A stretch of 64,000 nucleotides of DNA from SW4 sp042466115 (GTDB lineage: Bacteria > Pseudomonadota > Alphaproteobacteria > Rhodobacterales > Rhodobacteraceae), in the NCBI RefSeq assembly GCF_042466115.1, contig NZ_JAXHBQ010000001.1, positions 248,001-312,000 on the forward strand, in the 5' to 3' direction. Numbering within the stretch: the stretch's first letter is position 1; the number at the start of each line of letters is the position of its first letter. Below the pieces are notes generated by a model. That model saw only the letters and a list, made by a program, of their open reading frames with translations, did no database searches and was not told the origin of the DNA. The translations under genes and the position numbers were made by a program. Shown piece by piece: positions 16,016 through 25,163 of the stretch.

Positions 16016-17434
16016 GTGACTGATAAATCCCCGATAATCCTGTGGTTTCGCCGTGATCTGCGGCTGGCCGATCATCCGGCACTGACGGCGGCGGCGAAAA
16101 CGGGGCGGCCCGTGATACCGCTGTTTATCCTTGATGAGGTCGTCGAAACGCACGGCGCTGCGCCAAAATTCCGCCTTGGGCTGTCTGTTGGCAGTCTGGC
16201 CACATCCCTGCACCGTCACAACAGCCGCCTGATCCTGCGCCGTGGGCGTGCGCTGGACGTGCTGCGCAAGGTGATTGCGCAGACGGGGGCAGGGGCCGTC
16301 TATTGGTCGCGGCTTTATGATCCGGCGGCCAAGGACCGCGACACAGGTGTGAAAGCCGCGCTGAAAGACGACGGGATCGAGGCGCGTAGCTTTAACGGGC
16401 ATCTGCTGTTTGAGCCTTGGACGGTGGAAACCAAAACCGGCGGGTTCTACAAGGTTTACACACCGATGTGGAAATCCGTGCGCGACCGCGATGTTGATGC
16501 AAGCCTGCCCGAACCCGCGCTGACCTTGCCTGATACTTGGCCCGCATCGGACAATCTGGACGATTGGCAAATGGGGGCAGCGATGAACCGCGGGGCCGAT
16601 GTGCTGGCCCGGCATGTCTGCGTAGGCGAGGGCGCGGCGCGTGACCGTTTGGACCAGTTCATCGCTCGGCGGGTCGCCGATTACAAAACCTTGCGTGATT
16701 TTCCCGCCGCCGAGGCCACATCACGCCTGTCCGAAAACCTGACCTACGGCGAAATCGCGCCGCGTGCGCTATGGCACGCCGGTTGGCGCGCGGTGCAGGA
16801 CGGCAAGGCAGGCGCGGAACACTTCCTGAAAGAAGTCGTCTGGCGCGAGTTTGCCTATCACCTGGTGCATCACACGCCGCGCATCATGGACAGAAACTGG
16901 CGTGACGACTGGGATGCATTCCCTTGGAACGAAACGGAAAATGCTGATGTGCGCGCGTGGAAGATGGGCCGCACGGGCATACCCTTTGTCGATGCGGCCA
17001 TGCGCGAGATGTATGTGACAGGCACCATGCACAACCGCGCGCGGATGATTGTCGGGTCGTATCTGACGAAACACCTGATGACCCATTGGCGGATCGGGCA
17101 GGCGTGGTTTGACGACTGCCTGATAGATTGGAATCCGGCGGCCAACGCGATGGGCTGGCAATGGGTCGCGGGCAGCGGGCCGGACGCGGCACCCTATTTC
17201 CGCATCTTCAACCCCGAAACCCAGCTGGACAAATTCGACGCCGACCGCGCCTATGCGCGGGCGTGGATTGCCGAAGGGCACGGCGATCCCACCGCCACCG
17301 CGTTGTCCTATTTTGACGCCATTCCGCGCAGTTGGAATCTGGCGCCCGATACACCCTATCCGGCGCCTGTCGTGGCGCTGGACACGGGCCGCAAGCGCGC
17401 GCTGGATGCCTATCAAAACAGGGATGGCGGGTGA
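16016..17434 (+). CDS. phrA: deoxyribodipyrimidine photolyase (class I)
   Basis: The 472-residue protein has the N-terminal photolyase Rossmann domain (I-L-W-F-R-R-D-L-R-L-A-D-H at residues 8-20) and the C-terminal FAD domain with T-G-x-P-F-V-D-A-A-M-R-E-M, T-G-x-M-H-N-R-A-R-M and the D-W-N-P-A-A-N-A-x-G-W-Q-W box. It repairs UV cyclobutane dimers using blue light. GTG 16016 is the only start that keeps the first strand. In Rhodobacter sphaeroides phrA lies beside a CFA synthase gene in the sigma-E/singlet-oxygen regulon, and the same neighbour follows here. Confidence 0.93.
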   Translation: MTDKSPIILWFRRDLRLADHPALTAAAKTGRPVIPLFILDEVVETHGAAPKFRLGLSVGSLATSLHRHNSRLILRRGRALDVLRKVIAQTGAGAVYWSRLYDPAAKDRDTGVKAALKDDGIEARSFNGHLLFEPWTVETKTGGFYKVYTPMWKSVRDRDVDASLPEPALTLPDTWPASDNLDDWQMGAAMNRGADVLARHVCVGEGAARDRLDQFIARRVADYKTLRDFPAAEATSRLSENLTYGEIAPRALWHAGWRAVQDGKAGAEHFLKEVVWREFAYHLVHHTPRIMDRNWRDDWDAFPWNETENADVRAWKMGRTGIPFVDAAMREMYVTGTMHNRARMIVGSYLTKHLMTHWRIGQAWFDDCLIDWNPAANAMGWQWVAGSGPDAAPYFRIFNPETQLDKFDADRAYARAWIAEGHGDPTATALSYFDAIPRSWNLAPDTPYPAPVVALDTGRKRALDAYQNRDGG

Positions 17435-17484
17435 TTGCCCTTGGGTCATTCTTGGCCGAAGCGGAAAAAATGAAACCCTTTCCG

Positions 17485-17510
17485 TGACTTCCACGTAACT
17501 TGTATTAAGA
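17485..17510 (+). promoter_or_regulatory. candidate ECF sigma-E-like promoter for the CFA synthase
   Basis: TGACTT (17485-17490), a 15-bp spacer and TAAGA (17506-17510) lie 48 bp before the CFA synthase start. This partly fits the TGATCC...TAAGA pattern of Rhodobacter RpoE promoters. Only the TGA of the -35 box agrees, so the match is weak and a housekeeping promoter is also possible. Confidence 0.3.
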
Positions 17511-17557
17511 TATATGCGCGCCGCAAGGGTGGGGCGCGCCACTTGCAGGGGGTTGGG

Positions 17558-18766
17558 ATGATCCTGACGACAACACAAGGGCAGGATAACCTGCCGCGCT
17601 ATTTCGCATCCGTCTTTGATGTGATCAGCCGCATTCCGCGTGGTCGGGTGGACATCATCCTGCCCGACGGGCGGCATTTTCGGGCCGAGGGGCTGGATGC
17701 AGGTTTTGTCGCGCAGCTGCAGGTGCACAACGACGATCTGTTCGCCCGCCTGATCCGCGAAGGCGATCTGGGTTTCTGCGAGGCCTATATGGACGGGTGG
17801 TGGACGACACCGGATTTGCAGGCCTTCATGGACCTTGTGCATGATGACGCCGAAGAAATGTATGACGGCTTTCCGGGGCAGCGGTTCGTGCGTGCCTATG
17901 AACAGTTGCGCTTTTGGTTGCAGTCAAACTCCAAGCGACAGGCCAAGAAAAACATCAGCTATCACTATGATCTGGGCAATGATTTCTACGGGCTGTGGCT
18001 GGACGACACGATGACCTATTCGTCGGCCAAGTTTGAAACCGGACAAGAGCCGCTGGAAAAGGCGCAGGAACAGAAATACGCCAGCATGGTTGACCAGATG
18101 GGCGCAAAGGCGGGTGATCACGTGCTGGAAATCGGCTGTGGCTGGGGCGGCTTCGCCGAATACGCCGCGCGCGAACGCGGGATCAAGGTGACGGGGCTGA
18201 CCATCAGTCAGGAACAGTTTAACTATGCCACGGACCGCATTGAAAAGGCAGGCCTTTCCGACATGGTGACCTTCAAGTTGCAGGATTACCGCGACGAGAC
18301 CGGCAGCTATGACGGGATTGCCAGCATCGAGATGTTCGAGGCCGTGGGCGAAAAATACTGGCCGGTTTATTTCGACACCCTGCGCGACCGTCTGAAACCC
18401 GGCAAGAACGCCACGCTGCAAATCATCACCGTGCAGGATGCCCGCTGGGACGTGTATAAACGCGGCGTCGATTTCATCCAGAAATACATCTTCCCGGGGG
18501 GCATGCTGCCCAGCCCGACAGTGCTGCGCCAGCAAGTCGAAAAGGCGGGGTTAAAGGTGGCCCATTCGATCGAATTCGGCGAAAGCTACAGCCAGACCCT
18601 GCGCCGCTGGCACGATGATTTCAACGCGCGCTGGGATCAGGTGGCCGCGCTGGGATTTGATGACAGGTTCCGGCGGATGTGGAACTTTTATCTCACCTCT
18701 TGCGCGGGGACGTTTCATAGCGGAAACTGTGACGTAACACAGATCACGGTGACACGGCCCGCGTGA
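17558..18766 (+). CDS. cfa: cyclopropane-fatty-acyl-phospholipid synthase
   Basis: The 402-residue enzyme transfers a methylene from S-adenosylmethionine to unsaturated phospholipid acyl chains. The SAM site V-L-E-I-G-C-G-W-G-G-F is near residue 190, preceded by Y-H-Y-D-L-G-N-D-F-Y-x-L-W-L-D-D-x-M-T-Y-S, a hallmark of CFA synthases. The substrate-side F-I-Q-K-Y-I-F-P-G-G motif follows. ATG 17558 is chosen for the AGGGGGT site just upstream. The context with photolyase upstream and trgAB-cysK downstream suggests an oxidative or membrane-stress block. Confidence 0.92.
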   Translation: MILTTTQGQDNLPRYFASVFDVISRIPRGRVDIILPDGRHFRAEGLDAGFVAQLQVHNDDLFARLIREGDLGFCEAYMDGWWTTPDLQAFMDLVHDDAEEMYDGFPGQRFVRAYEQLRFWLQSNSKRQAKKNISYHYDLGNDFYGLWLDDTMTYSSAKFETGQEPLEKAQEQKYASMVDQMGAKAGDHVLEIGCGWGGFAEYAARERGIKVTGLTISQEQFNYATDRIEKAGLSDMVTFKLQDYRDETGSYDGIASIEMFEAVGEKYWPVYFDTLRDRLKPGKNATLQIITVQDARWDVYKRGVDFIQKYIFPGGMLPSPTVLRQQVEKAGLKVAHSIEFGESYSQTLRRWHDDFNARWDQVAALGFDDRFRRMWNFYLTSCAGTFHSGNCDVTQITVTRPA

Positions 18767-18798
18767 AGGTTGGCACCGCTGGGACAAGGAGCAGTGCC

Positions 18799-19239
18799 AT
18801 GCCTACTTTCGGACGTTTGACCGCGGCGATCCTGTTTGCGCCGCTTTGCTGGTATGTGTCGCTGCTGGCCCTGCCGCTGTTCCCCGAAGGGCGCACCCCA
18901 CCCATGTGGGCCGAAATCAATGCCGTGATCGGCCTGTTGATGGGCTGGATCATCGCCGGAAAACGCGCCGGTGACGGGACAAGTGCCGCCATCGGCTATG
19001 GCCTCACGACCTTTGCGGCGATCATATTCTGGTCGCTGTTTGCCCATTCCTTTGTGGAAATGATCGACCGGTCTTTGAACAAACGCTACGATGGCCCCTC
19101 CGAAGCGGTGATCAGTATCATGGAACTGGCTGCCGAACTGGGCATGTGGCTGGCCACGCCGCTGGTGCTGGGCACCTTGGTTGTCGGCTCGCTGATTGCC
19201 GCACTGATCACCGAATACATCGGCAGCAGGTATTCCTGA
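18799..19239 (+). CDS. trgA: TrgA-family membrane protein
   Basis: The 146-residue protein has four membrane segments and matches TrgA, described with trgB and cysK as the tellurite-resistance locus of Rhodobacter sphaeroides. The conserved M-P-T-x-x-R-L-x-A-A-I start and the loop between the first and second segments (F-P-E-G-R-T-P-P-M-W-A-E-I-N) are visible. The mechanism is unknown. The trgB start follows its stop by two bases, so the three genes form an operon. Confidence 0.88.
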   Translation: MPTFGRLTAAILFAPLCWYVSLLALPLFPEGRTPPMWAEINAVIGLLMGWIIAGKRAGDGTSAAIGYGLTTFAAIIFWSLFAHSFVEMIDRSLNKRYDGPSEAVISIMELAAELGMWLATPLVLGTLVVGSLIAALITEYIGSRYS

Positions 19240-19241
19240 GG

Positions 19242-20276
19242 ATGACCCCGGACAAGGGATTGGTCATTTTCGGCACCCTTCTCGACCCGGCGCTTGTGGC
19301 GCTGGTGCTGGGGCGCGATGTGGACGTTCATGAAACCGAATGGGCCGTGCTGACAGGGCATTCCGTGCGGTGGGCCAAGGGGGAAGACTTTCCGCTGCTG
19401 GTGCCCGACAAGGACGGCGCTGCCAAGGGCGTGCGCTTTACCAGGCTGACGCAGGCCGACTACGCCCGCCTTGATTACTACGAAGGTCTGTTTGGCTATC
19501 GCCGCCGCGATATCGGTGTCATGGATGCCAGCGGCACATGGCACGAGGCCGAGGTCTATTGGCCCACCAACGCCCGGTGGGATGCGGGTGTGTTGTGGGA
19601 CTATGACACATGGCACAGCGAATTCGGTGCGCAGAACCTGATCGCCGCCGCCGACAAGATGGCCGGTTATGACGCCGCCCCCGATACCGTGCGCCATATC
19701 GCCCAACGCCGCGTCTATGAAAACTTCTTTGCCATGGACGAATACGATCTGCAGTTTCGCAAGTTCGACGGCAGCATGAGCCCGACTGTGGAACGCGCGG
19801 TTTTCGTCGGCTGTGAAAGCGCGATCGTGCTGCCATATGATCCTGTGCGCGACCGCGTTTTGGTGATCGAACAGTTCCGCACGGGCGTTTACGGCACGGG
19901 AGACGACAACCCCTGGACGATTGAACCCATCGCGGGCCGGATTGATCGTGGCGAAACCGCCGAGGATGCCGCCCACCGCGAGGCCGAGGAGGAAGCGGGG
20001 ATTACGCTGCGCGACCTGCTGCCCGTGGCCACGGCCTATCCCAGCCCCGGTTCCTCGACCGAGGTGTTCAATCTTTTTGTCGGCTTGTGTGACCTGCCCG
20101 ATGACATCACCGGCATTGGCGGTGAACTGGCCGAGGACGAGGATATTCGCAGCCACCTGTTGTCGTGGGATGAATTTGATGCGCGCCTGAATGCAGGCGG
20201 CTTTCGCGTCTTGCCCCTGATCGCCGCAGGGCATTGGTTGGCACGAAACCGTGAGGGGTTGCGTGCATCTGCTTGA
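19242..20276 (+). CDS. trgB: TrgB: gamma-glutamylcyclotransferase-like domain fused to Nudix hydrolase
   Basis: The 344-residue protein has two domains. Residues 1-125 form a gamma-glutamylcyclotransferase/AIG2-like fold (V-I-F-G-T-L-L-D-P start, Y-Y-E-G-L-F-G-Y-R-R). Residues 170-335 form a Nudix domain of the ADP-ribose-pyrophosphatase type, with G-E-T-A-E-D-A-A-H then REAEEEAGI, followed by the Y-P-S-P-G-S-S-T-E substrate loop. This fusion and its position between trgA and cysK identify TrgB. It probably hydrolyses a nucleoside-diphosphate sugar and may act on glutathione-related peptides; neither is proven. Confidence 0.9.
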   Translation: MTPDKGLVIFGTLLDPALVALVLGRDVDVHETEWAVLTGHSVRWAKGEDFPLLVPDKDGAAKGVRFTRLTQADYARLDYYEGLFGYRRRDIGVMDASGTWHEAEVYWPTNARWDAGVLWDYDTWHSEFGAQNLIAAADKMAGYDAAPDTVRHIAQRRVYENFFAMDEYDLQFRKFDGSMSPTVERAVFVGCESAIVLPYDPVRDRVLVIEQFRTGVYGTGDDNPWTIEPIAGRIDRGETAEDAAHREAEEEAGITLRDLLPVATAYPSPGSSTEVFNLFVGLCDLPDDITGIGGELAEDEDIRSHLLSWDEFDARLNAGGFRVLPLIAAGHWLARNREGLRASA

Positions 20277-20328
20277 GTTCGCACCAGCGCGCCCCTAGAC
20301 AGGAGGGCAAGCAAGAAAGGCCCGAAAG

Positions 20329-21363
20329 ATGCAGATAAAATCCGACCTCGCCGATACTGTTGGCAACACCCCCCTGATCAAACTGCGCGCCGCGAGCGAG
20401 GCCACAGGCTGCACCATTCTGGGCAAGGCGGAATTCATGAACCCCGGCCAGTCCGTCAAGGACCGCGCGGCGCTGTTCATCATCCGTGATGCGATTGCCA
20501 AGGGGCAGCTGAAACCGGGTGGCACGATTGTCGAAGGCACCGCCGGAAACACAGGCATCGGCCTTGCGCTGGTCGGGGCCTCGATGGGGTTCAAAACCGT
20601 GATCGTCATTCCCGAAACGCAATCGCAGGAAAAGAAGGACATGTTGCGCCTGGCAGGGGCCGAACTGGTGCAGGTGCCCGCCGCGCCTTATCGCAATCCC
20701 AACAACTATGTCCGCTATTCGGGGCGGCTGGCGGAAAAGCTGGCGCGCGAAACCAATCAGGGTGTCATCTGGGCCAACCAGTTTGACAATGTGGCCAACC
20801 GGCAGGCCCATATCGAAACCACGGGGCCGGAAATCTGGGACCAGACGGGCGGCAAGGTTGACGGGTTCGTCTGTGCTGTCGGGTCGGGCGGCACGCTGGC
20901 CGGTGTCGGCATGGCGCTGCAACCCAAGGGCGTGAAAATCGCGCTGGCCGATCCCGATGGCGCAACGCTGCACAGCTTTTACACGACGGGCGAACATGCA
21001 TCGTCCGGCAGTTCGATTTCCGAAGGGATCGGGCAGGGGCGTATCACCGCCAACCTTGAAGGGTTCACGCCCGATATGTCGTTCAACATTCCCGACAGCG
21101 AGGCTTTGCCGATCGTGTTCGACCTGCTGGAACACGAAGGGCTATGTCTGGGTGGATCATCGGGCATCAACGTCGCCGGTGCAATCCGCATGGCGCGCGA
21201 AATGGGGCCGGGCAAGACCATCGTGACGGTGTTGTGTGATTACGGCACGCGGTATCAATCCAAGCTCTGGAACCCCGAATTCCTGCGCGAAAAGGGTCTG
21301 CCGGTCCCCGGCTGGCTGACGGCCGCGCCGCAATCCATCCCTGGTGTATTCGAGGACGTATGA
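20329..21363 (+). CDS. cysK: cysteine synthase A
   Basis: The 344-residue O-acetylserine sulfhydrylase makes cysteine from O-acetylserine and sulfide. The PLP lysine is in N-P-G-Q-S-V-K-D-R-A at residues 38-47, the substrate loop is E-G-T-A-G-N-T-G-I near 68-76, and the phosphate-binding glycine loop is G-S-G-G-T near 185. The C-terminus (S-K-L-W-N-P-E-F-L) is the longer bacterial CysK1-like form. It closes the trgAB-cysK locus; cysteine and glutathione supply is the likely link to tellurite tolerance. It overlaps the MscS gene by four bases. Confidence 0.94.
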   Translation: MQIKSDLADTVGNTPLIKLRAASEATGCTILGKAEFMNPGQSVKDRAALFIIRDAIAKGQLKPGGTIVEGTAGNTGIGLALVGASMGFKTVIVIPETQSQEKKDMLRLAGAELVQVPAAPYRNPNNYVRYSGRLAEKLARETNQGVIWANQFDNVANRQAHIETTGPEIWDQTGGKVDGFVCAVGSGGTLAGVGMALQPKGVKIALADPDGATLHSFYTTGEHASSGSSISEGIGQGRITANLEGFTPDMSFNIPDSEALPIVFDLLEHEGLCLGGSSGINVAGAIRMAREMGPGKTIVTVLCDYGTRYQSKLWNPEFLREKGLPVPGWLTAAPQSIPGVFEDV

Positions 21364-23807
21364 CCCTGATGCGCATCATTCGCTTCGCGGCGCTGTGGTT
21401 GCTGCTTGTCCTGCCCCTGGACGCCATCGCGCAGGACACAAGCGACGACACAGCCGCCGCCGAGGCCGTTCAGGCTGAAACCCTGACCCGTGAAACCGTT
21501 GCAGGCATTGATTATGGCCAGTGGGACAGTGTGGCCAGCCGCGCCGAATCCGCCCTTGAAGCCGGGCGCGCATCAAGCTTTGCGCTGGAACAACTGCGCG
21601 CTGAACTGGTTGAGTGGCGCGACACGTTTCTGGCGGGTCAATCGGTCAACAGCGCGCGGATCGAAACCGTTTCGGCCCAGATCAGCGCGCTTGGTCCAAC
21701 AACCAACGAAGCGGGCGATCCGATCGAGGAATCTCCGGCGATTGCCGCGCGCCGCTCGGTTCTCAACGATCAGCTGGATCGCTTGCAAGCGCCTGTGATC
21801 CTTGCCGAGGAGGCGCATACACAAGCCAACGGGCTGATCAGCGAAATTGACACGCTGATCCGTGACCGTCAGGCGCAGGCGCTTTATGCGCGCGACACGT
21901 CCCCCCTGATGCCGCAGAACTGGACCGCGACCTGGGACGCGGTAAAGTCGGGCGGCGTGGCCATCTACAACGAAGCGCGCGCCACCCTGAACAACCAGGT
22001 CCGCCGTGCGGTCGTGATCAGTGCAGCGCCCGCCGCAGGCCTGTTGGCGCTGGTCGGTTTTGTGCTGCTCTTGCGGGGGCAGCGATGGGCCGCGCGCTTG
22101 CAAAACCTGGTGGTCGCGCGGTCGCGGCGTGGGCGCGGTGTCTGGGATTTCGTAATTTCCCTCAGCCAGATCATCCTGCCGCTGCTGGGTGTTGTCGCGG
22201 TGACGGCAGCGGTTGATGCGCTTGGGGTATTGGGCCAGCGGGGCACGGCGCTGCTGAATGTGCTTCCTGCAGTGGCGCTGTTTGTGCTGTTTGCCCGCTG
22301 GCTTTCGGGGCACTTCTTTGCGGATGCGGACGGGCAGGTGGGCGTTGCCCCGCTTGACTTCGCGCCCGAGAAACGCAGCCAGGGCCGCTGGCTTAGCACG
22401 TCACTGGGGTGGTTGCTGGGCGCGCGTATCCTGCTGGAATCGTTCCTGACGGTGATTGATGCCTCCGCGGCGGTGCAAGCGGTGGTGTTGTTACCTGTCG
22501 CGGTGCTGGTCGCGCTGATGTTGTTCCGGCTAGGGCAGATGCTGGTGCGCTACGGCGCAGCGCCACCTGCGCCAGCCGATCAGGACGACATGCCCGCGCC
22601 ACGGCCCTATACGGATCGCCTAGTTGCGCTGGTCGGGCGCATTTTGGTGGTGATTGCCGCCATCGCGCCGCTGCTGGCGGTGTTGGGGTATACGGCGGCG
22701 GCCAACACGCTGCTTTATCCGGCCGTCATGTCGCTAGGTGTGCTGGGTGTCGTATTGCTGCTGCAAATCCTTGTGTTTGACATCTACACCCTGCTGACCC
22801 GCGCCGAGGACGGCAGCCGCGATGCACTTATCCCGGTGTTGATCGGCTTTGTGTTGATGCTGCTGGCGCTGCCCGTCCTGTCGCTGGTCTGGGGCGCGCG
22901 GGTCGCGGACCTGACCGAGCTTTGGACACGGTTCCGGCAGGGCTTTTCCATTGGCGCGACACAGATTTCGCCGACCAGCTTCCTGACATTCGCGATCGTG
23001 TTCGCCATCGGTTACACGGTGACGCGACTGGTGCAGGGCACGCTGCGCACCACCGTGTTGCCCAAGACGCGCATGGATATCGGCGGGCAGAACGCGGTCG
23101 TGTCCGGCCTTGGCTATGTGGGGATTTTCCTGGCGGCGCTGGTCGCGATTACCACTGCGGGCATTGATCTGTCCGGGCTTGCGATTGTCGCAGGTGCCCT
23201 TTCGGTGGGCATCGGTTTCGGTCTGCAAAACATCGTGTCGAACTTTGTTGCCGGTATCATCCTGCTGATCGAACGGCCCATCTCCGAAGGTGACTGGATC
23301 GAGGTCGGCAACCAGATGGGTTATGTGCGCGATATTTCCGTGCGCTCGACCCGGATCGAAACTTTTGATCGCACCGATGTCATCGTGCCCAACGCCGATC
23401 TTGTCAGCGGGCAGGTCATCAACTGGACCCGTGGCAACAGTATCGGCCGCGTGATTGTGCCGGTTGGCGTGGCCTATGGCACCGACACCGATCGTATTTC
23501 CGACATGCTGCTGGAACTCGCGCAAGAGCACCCGATGGTGCTGGCTAACCCTGCGCCCAGTGTCGTGTTCCAGGGTTTTGGCGCAGATTCCCTTGATTTC
23601 GAGATCCGCGCGATCCTGCGGGATGTGAACTGGGTGCTCAAGGTCAAGTCCGACCTGAACCACGCCATCGCCCGCAAATTCGCCGAGGAAGGGATCGAGA
23701 TACCCTTTGCCCAGCGTGACGTCTGGCTGCGCAATCCCGAGACCCTGCCCGGCGCGGCCAAGCCCAAACCAAAGCCCAAACCAAAGGCGAAGGACGGCAC
23801 ATCATGA
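21360..23807 (+). CDS. large mechanosensitive channel, MscS family with DUF3772
   Basis: The 815-residue protein starts with a Sec signal (residues 1-24), then a periplasmic DUF3772-type helical region to about 190, eight to nine membrane segments, and a C-terminal MscS core at about 590-790. The pore helix and beta domain are seen in L-S-V-G-I-G-F-G-L-Q-N-I-V-S-N-F-V-A-G, followed by I-E-R-P-I-S-E-G-D-W-I-E-V. It ends in a Pro-Lys repeat tail (P-K-P-K-P-K-P-K). It resembles MscK/YjeP-type channels that relieve osmotic downshock. It is translationally coupled to cysK and alaX. Confidence 0.9.
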   Translation: MTLMRIIRFAALWLLLVLPLDAIAQDTSDDTAAAEAVQAETLTRETVAGIDYGQWDSVASRAESALEAGRASSFALEQLRAELVEWRDTFLAGQSVNSARIETVSAQISALGPTTNEAGDPIEESPAIAARRSVLNDQLDRLQAPVILAEEAHTQANGLISEIDTLIRDRQAQALYARDTSPLMPQNWTATWDAVKSGGVAIYNEARATLNNQVRRAVVISAAPAAGLLALVGFVLLLRGQRWAARLQNLVVARSRRGRGVWDFVISLSQIILPLLGVVAVTAAVDALGVLGQRGTALLNVLPAVALFVLFARWLSGHFFADADGQVGVAPLDFAPEKRSQGRWLSTSLGWLLGARILLESFLTVIDASAAVQAVVLLPVAVLVALMLFRLGQMLVRYGAAPPAPADQDDMPAPRPYTDRLVALVGRILVVIAAIAPLLAVLGYTAAANTLLYPAVMSLGVLGVVLLLQILVFDIYTLLTRAEDGSRDALIPVLIGFVLMLLALPVLSLVWGARVADLTELWTRFRQGFSIGATQISPTSFLTFAIVFAIGYTVTRLVQGTLRTTVLPKTRMDIGGQNAVVSGLGYVGIFLAALVAITTAGIDLSGLAIVAGALSVGIGFGLQNIVSNFVAGIILLIERPISEGDWIEVGNQMGYVRDISVRSTRIETFDRTDVIVPNADLVSGQVINWTRGNSIGRVIVPVGVAYGTDTDRISDMLLELAQEHPMVLANPAPSVVFQGFGADSLDFEIRAILRDVNWVLKVKSDLNHAIARKFAEEGIEIPFAQRDVWLRNPETLPGAAKPKPKPKPKAKDGTS

Positions 23808-24523
23808 CCACGCCCCTGTTTCGCGATAACGCCTATTTGCGCGATGCACCTGCCACCGTCACCGCGATCACCGACGAAGGCGGGATCGTGCTGGATCAAA
23901 CGGTGTTTTATGCCACAGGTGGTGGCCAGCCCGGCGATAGCGGCCAGCTTTCATGGGACGGTGGTGCAATCGAAATAGCCACGACCGTCAAAGGCGAAAC
24001 GGACGCGATCATCCTTGTGCCTGCCGAACCCGCGCCGCTGCCGCCCCTTGGCGCGCCTGTGACCCAGTCCCTGCACTGGGACCGCCGCCACCGGCTGATG
24101 CGCGTGCACACCGCGTTGCACCTGTTGTCGGTCGTGATCCCGTTGCCTGTGACGGGCGGGTCCATTTCCGCCGACAAGGGGCGCCTTGATTTCGATATGC
24201 CCGGAGCCCCCGACGACAAGGCCGAAATCGAAGATACCCTGAACAAGCTGATCGCCTGCGATTTCAAGGTCAGCGAAGAATGGATCGCCGAGGCCGAACT
24301 GGATGCCAACCCCGCGCTGGTGAAAACCCTATCCGTGCAGCCGCCGCGCGGGGCAGGGCGCATTCGCCTGATCCGTATCGGCAGCGGCGAAAACACCGCC
24401 GATCTGCAACCCTGTGGCGGCACACATGTGGCCTATACCGGTGAAATCGGCAGGGTGCGCATTGGCAAGATCGAAAAGAAGGGCAAGCAAAACCGCCGCG
24501 TTTACATGCACTTGGTGTCATGA
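23804..24523 (+). CDS. alanyl-tRNA editing protein AlaX
   Basis: The 239-residue protein is a free-standing trans-editing domain that deacylates Ser- or Gly-tRNA(Ala). The zinc-binding H-T-A-L-H (first HxxxH pair) at about residues 101-105 and C-G-G-T-H near 204-208 match the editing domain of AlaRS. The N-terminal G-G-Q-P-G-D-S-G segment of AlaX-M type is also present. It overlaps the MscS gene by four bases and the next membrane gene by four, which indicates translational coupling rather than functional linkage. A full alaS with its own editing domain lies 8 kb away. Confidence 0.9.
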   Translation: MTTPLFRDNAYLRDAPATVTAITDEGGIVLDQTVFYATGGGQPGDSGQLSWDGGAIEIATTVKGETDAIILVPAEPAPLPPLGAPVTQSLHWDRRHRLMRVHTALHLLSVVIPLPVTGGSISADKGRLDFDMPGAPDDKAEIEDTLNKLIACDFKVSEEWIAEAELDANPALVKTLSVQPPRGAGRIRLIRIGSGENTADLQPCGGTHVAYTGEIGRVRIGKIEKKGKQNRRVYMHLVS

Positions 24524-24885
24524 GCTTTGCCTTGGTTGCGCGGAGTGTCGCCGCGATCTGTGCGGTGCTGTTTGTGATCCTGCTGGTGTTTCCAGCCGCC
24601 TACGCCCCGACCTACGGGGTGGGCGCGGATGCGGATGTGCAGTTCATCACACGCCGCGCTGCGCCGATGTTCATCGCGCCCGCGGTCATTTTGTGGCTTG
24701 CCGCTGGTGCGCCTGACAGCCCGCTGCGCCGCGCCGTGGCGCTTGGCTTTGCCCTGACCTTTGTCGGGATTGCCGTCACTGGCGTGGCTGCATTTCTGGA
24801 AGGGTCCGCAAGCGCTGCAATCGTGATCGCGGCCTTGGGTGAATGCCTGATGGCCACGGCCCTGTGGATCACGCGCAAAAACTGA
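24520..24885 (+). CDS. small four-segment membrane protein
   Basis: The 121-residue protein has four hydrophobic segments and an R-R-A-A-P-M-F loop after the first. It is coupled to alaX by an ATGA overlap. It resembles the many small DUF4345-like membrane proteins in this group, but I do not recognise a definite family. Confidence 0.68.
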   Translation: MSFALVARSVAAICAVLFVILLVFPAAYAPTYGVGADADVQFITRRAAPMFIAPAVILWLAAGAPDSPLRRAVALGFALTFVGIAVTGVAAFLEGSASAAIVIAALGECLMATALWITRKN

Positions 24886-24943
24886 CGCCTTTGGTGAACT
24901 GCCCCTTGAAACTGCCATACCGCTTGGATTAAGGACACCCCAC

Positions 24944-25033
24944 GGACAGGTGGCCGAGTGGTCGAAGGCGCACGCCTGGAAAGTGTGTAGGCGGGAGACC
25001 GTCTCCAGGGTTCGAATCCCTGTCTGTCCGCCA
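24944..25033 (+). tRNA. tRNA-Ser(GGA)
   Basis: This is a 90-nt class II tRNA with encoded CCA. The acceptor starts GGACAGG, the D arm has GCCGAGTGGTC, the anticodon loop CTGGAAA gives GGA, and a long variable arm follows (GGCGGGAGACCGTC). The T arm is CAGGGTTCGAATCCCTG. It is followed by 130 bp with no gene before the convergent kinase. Confidence 0.97.
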
Positions 25034-25163
25034 CCTCACCTAATAGACAACAATAGAGACAGCCGATTACGGATTTTCAGGTCCGTTGCAGGGTTTGGCG
25101 GCGGTTTGGCCGCAACGCCCGCAGGCGCATGGTGCGCGCGGCGCCGGCCGTCCATGGACGCTG

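Noticed and set aside
17485..17510. A firm RpoE promoter call for cfa
   Set aside because: Only part of the -35 element agrees with the known consensus, so I list it only as a weak candidate.
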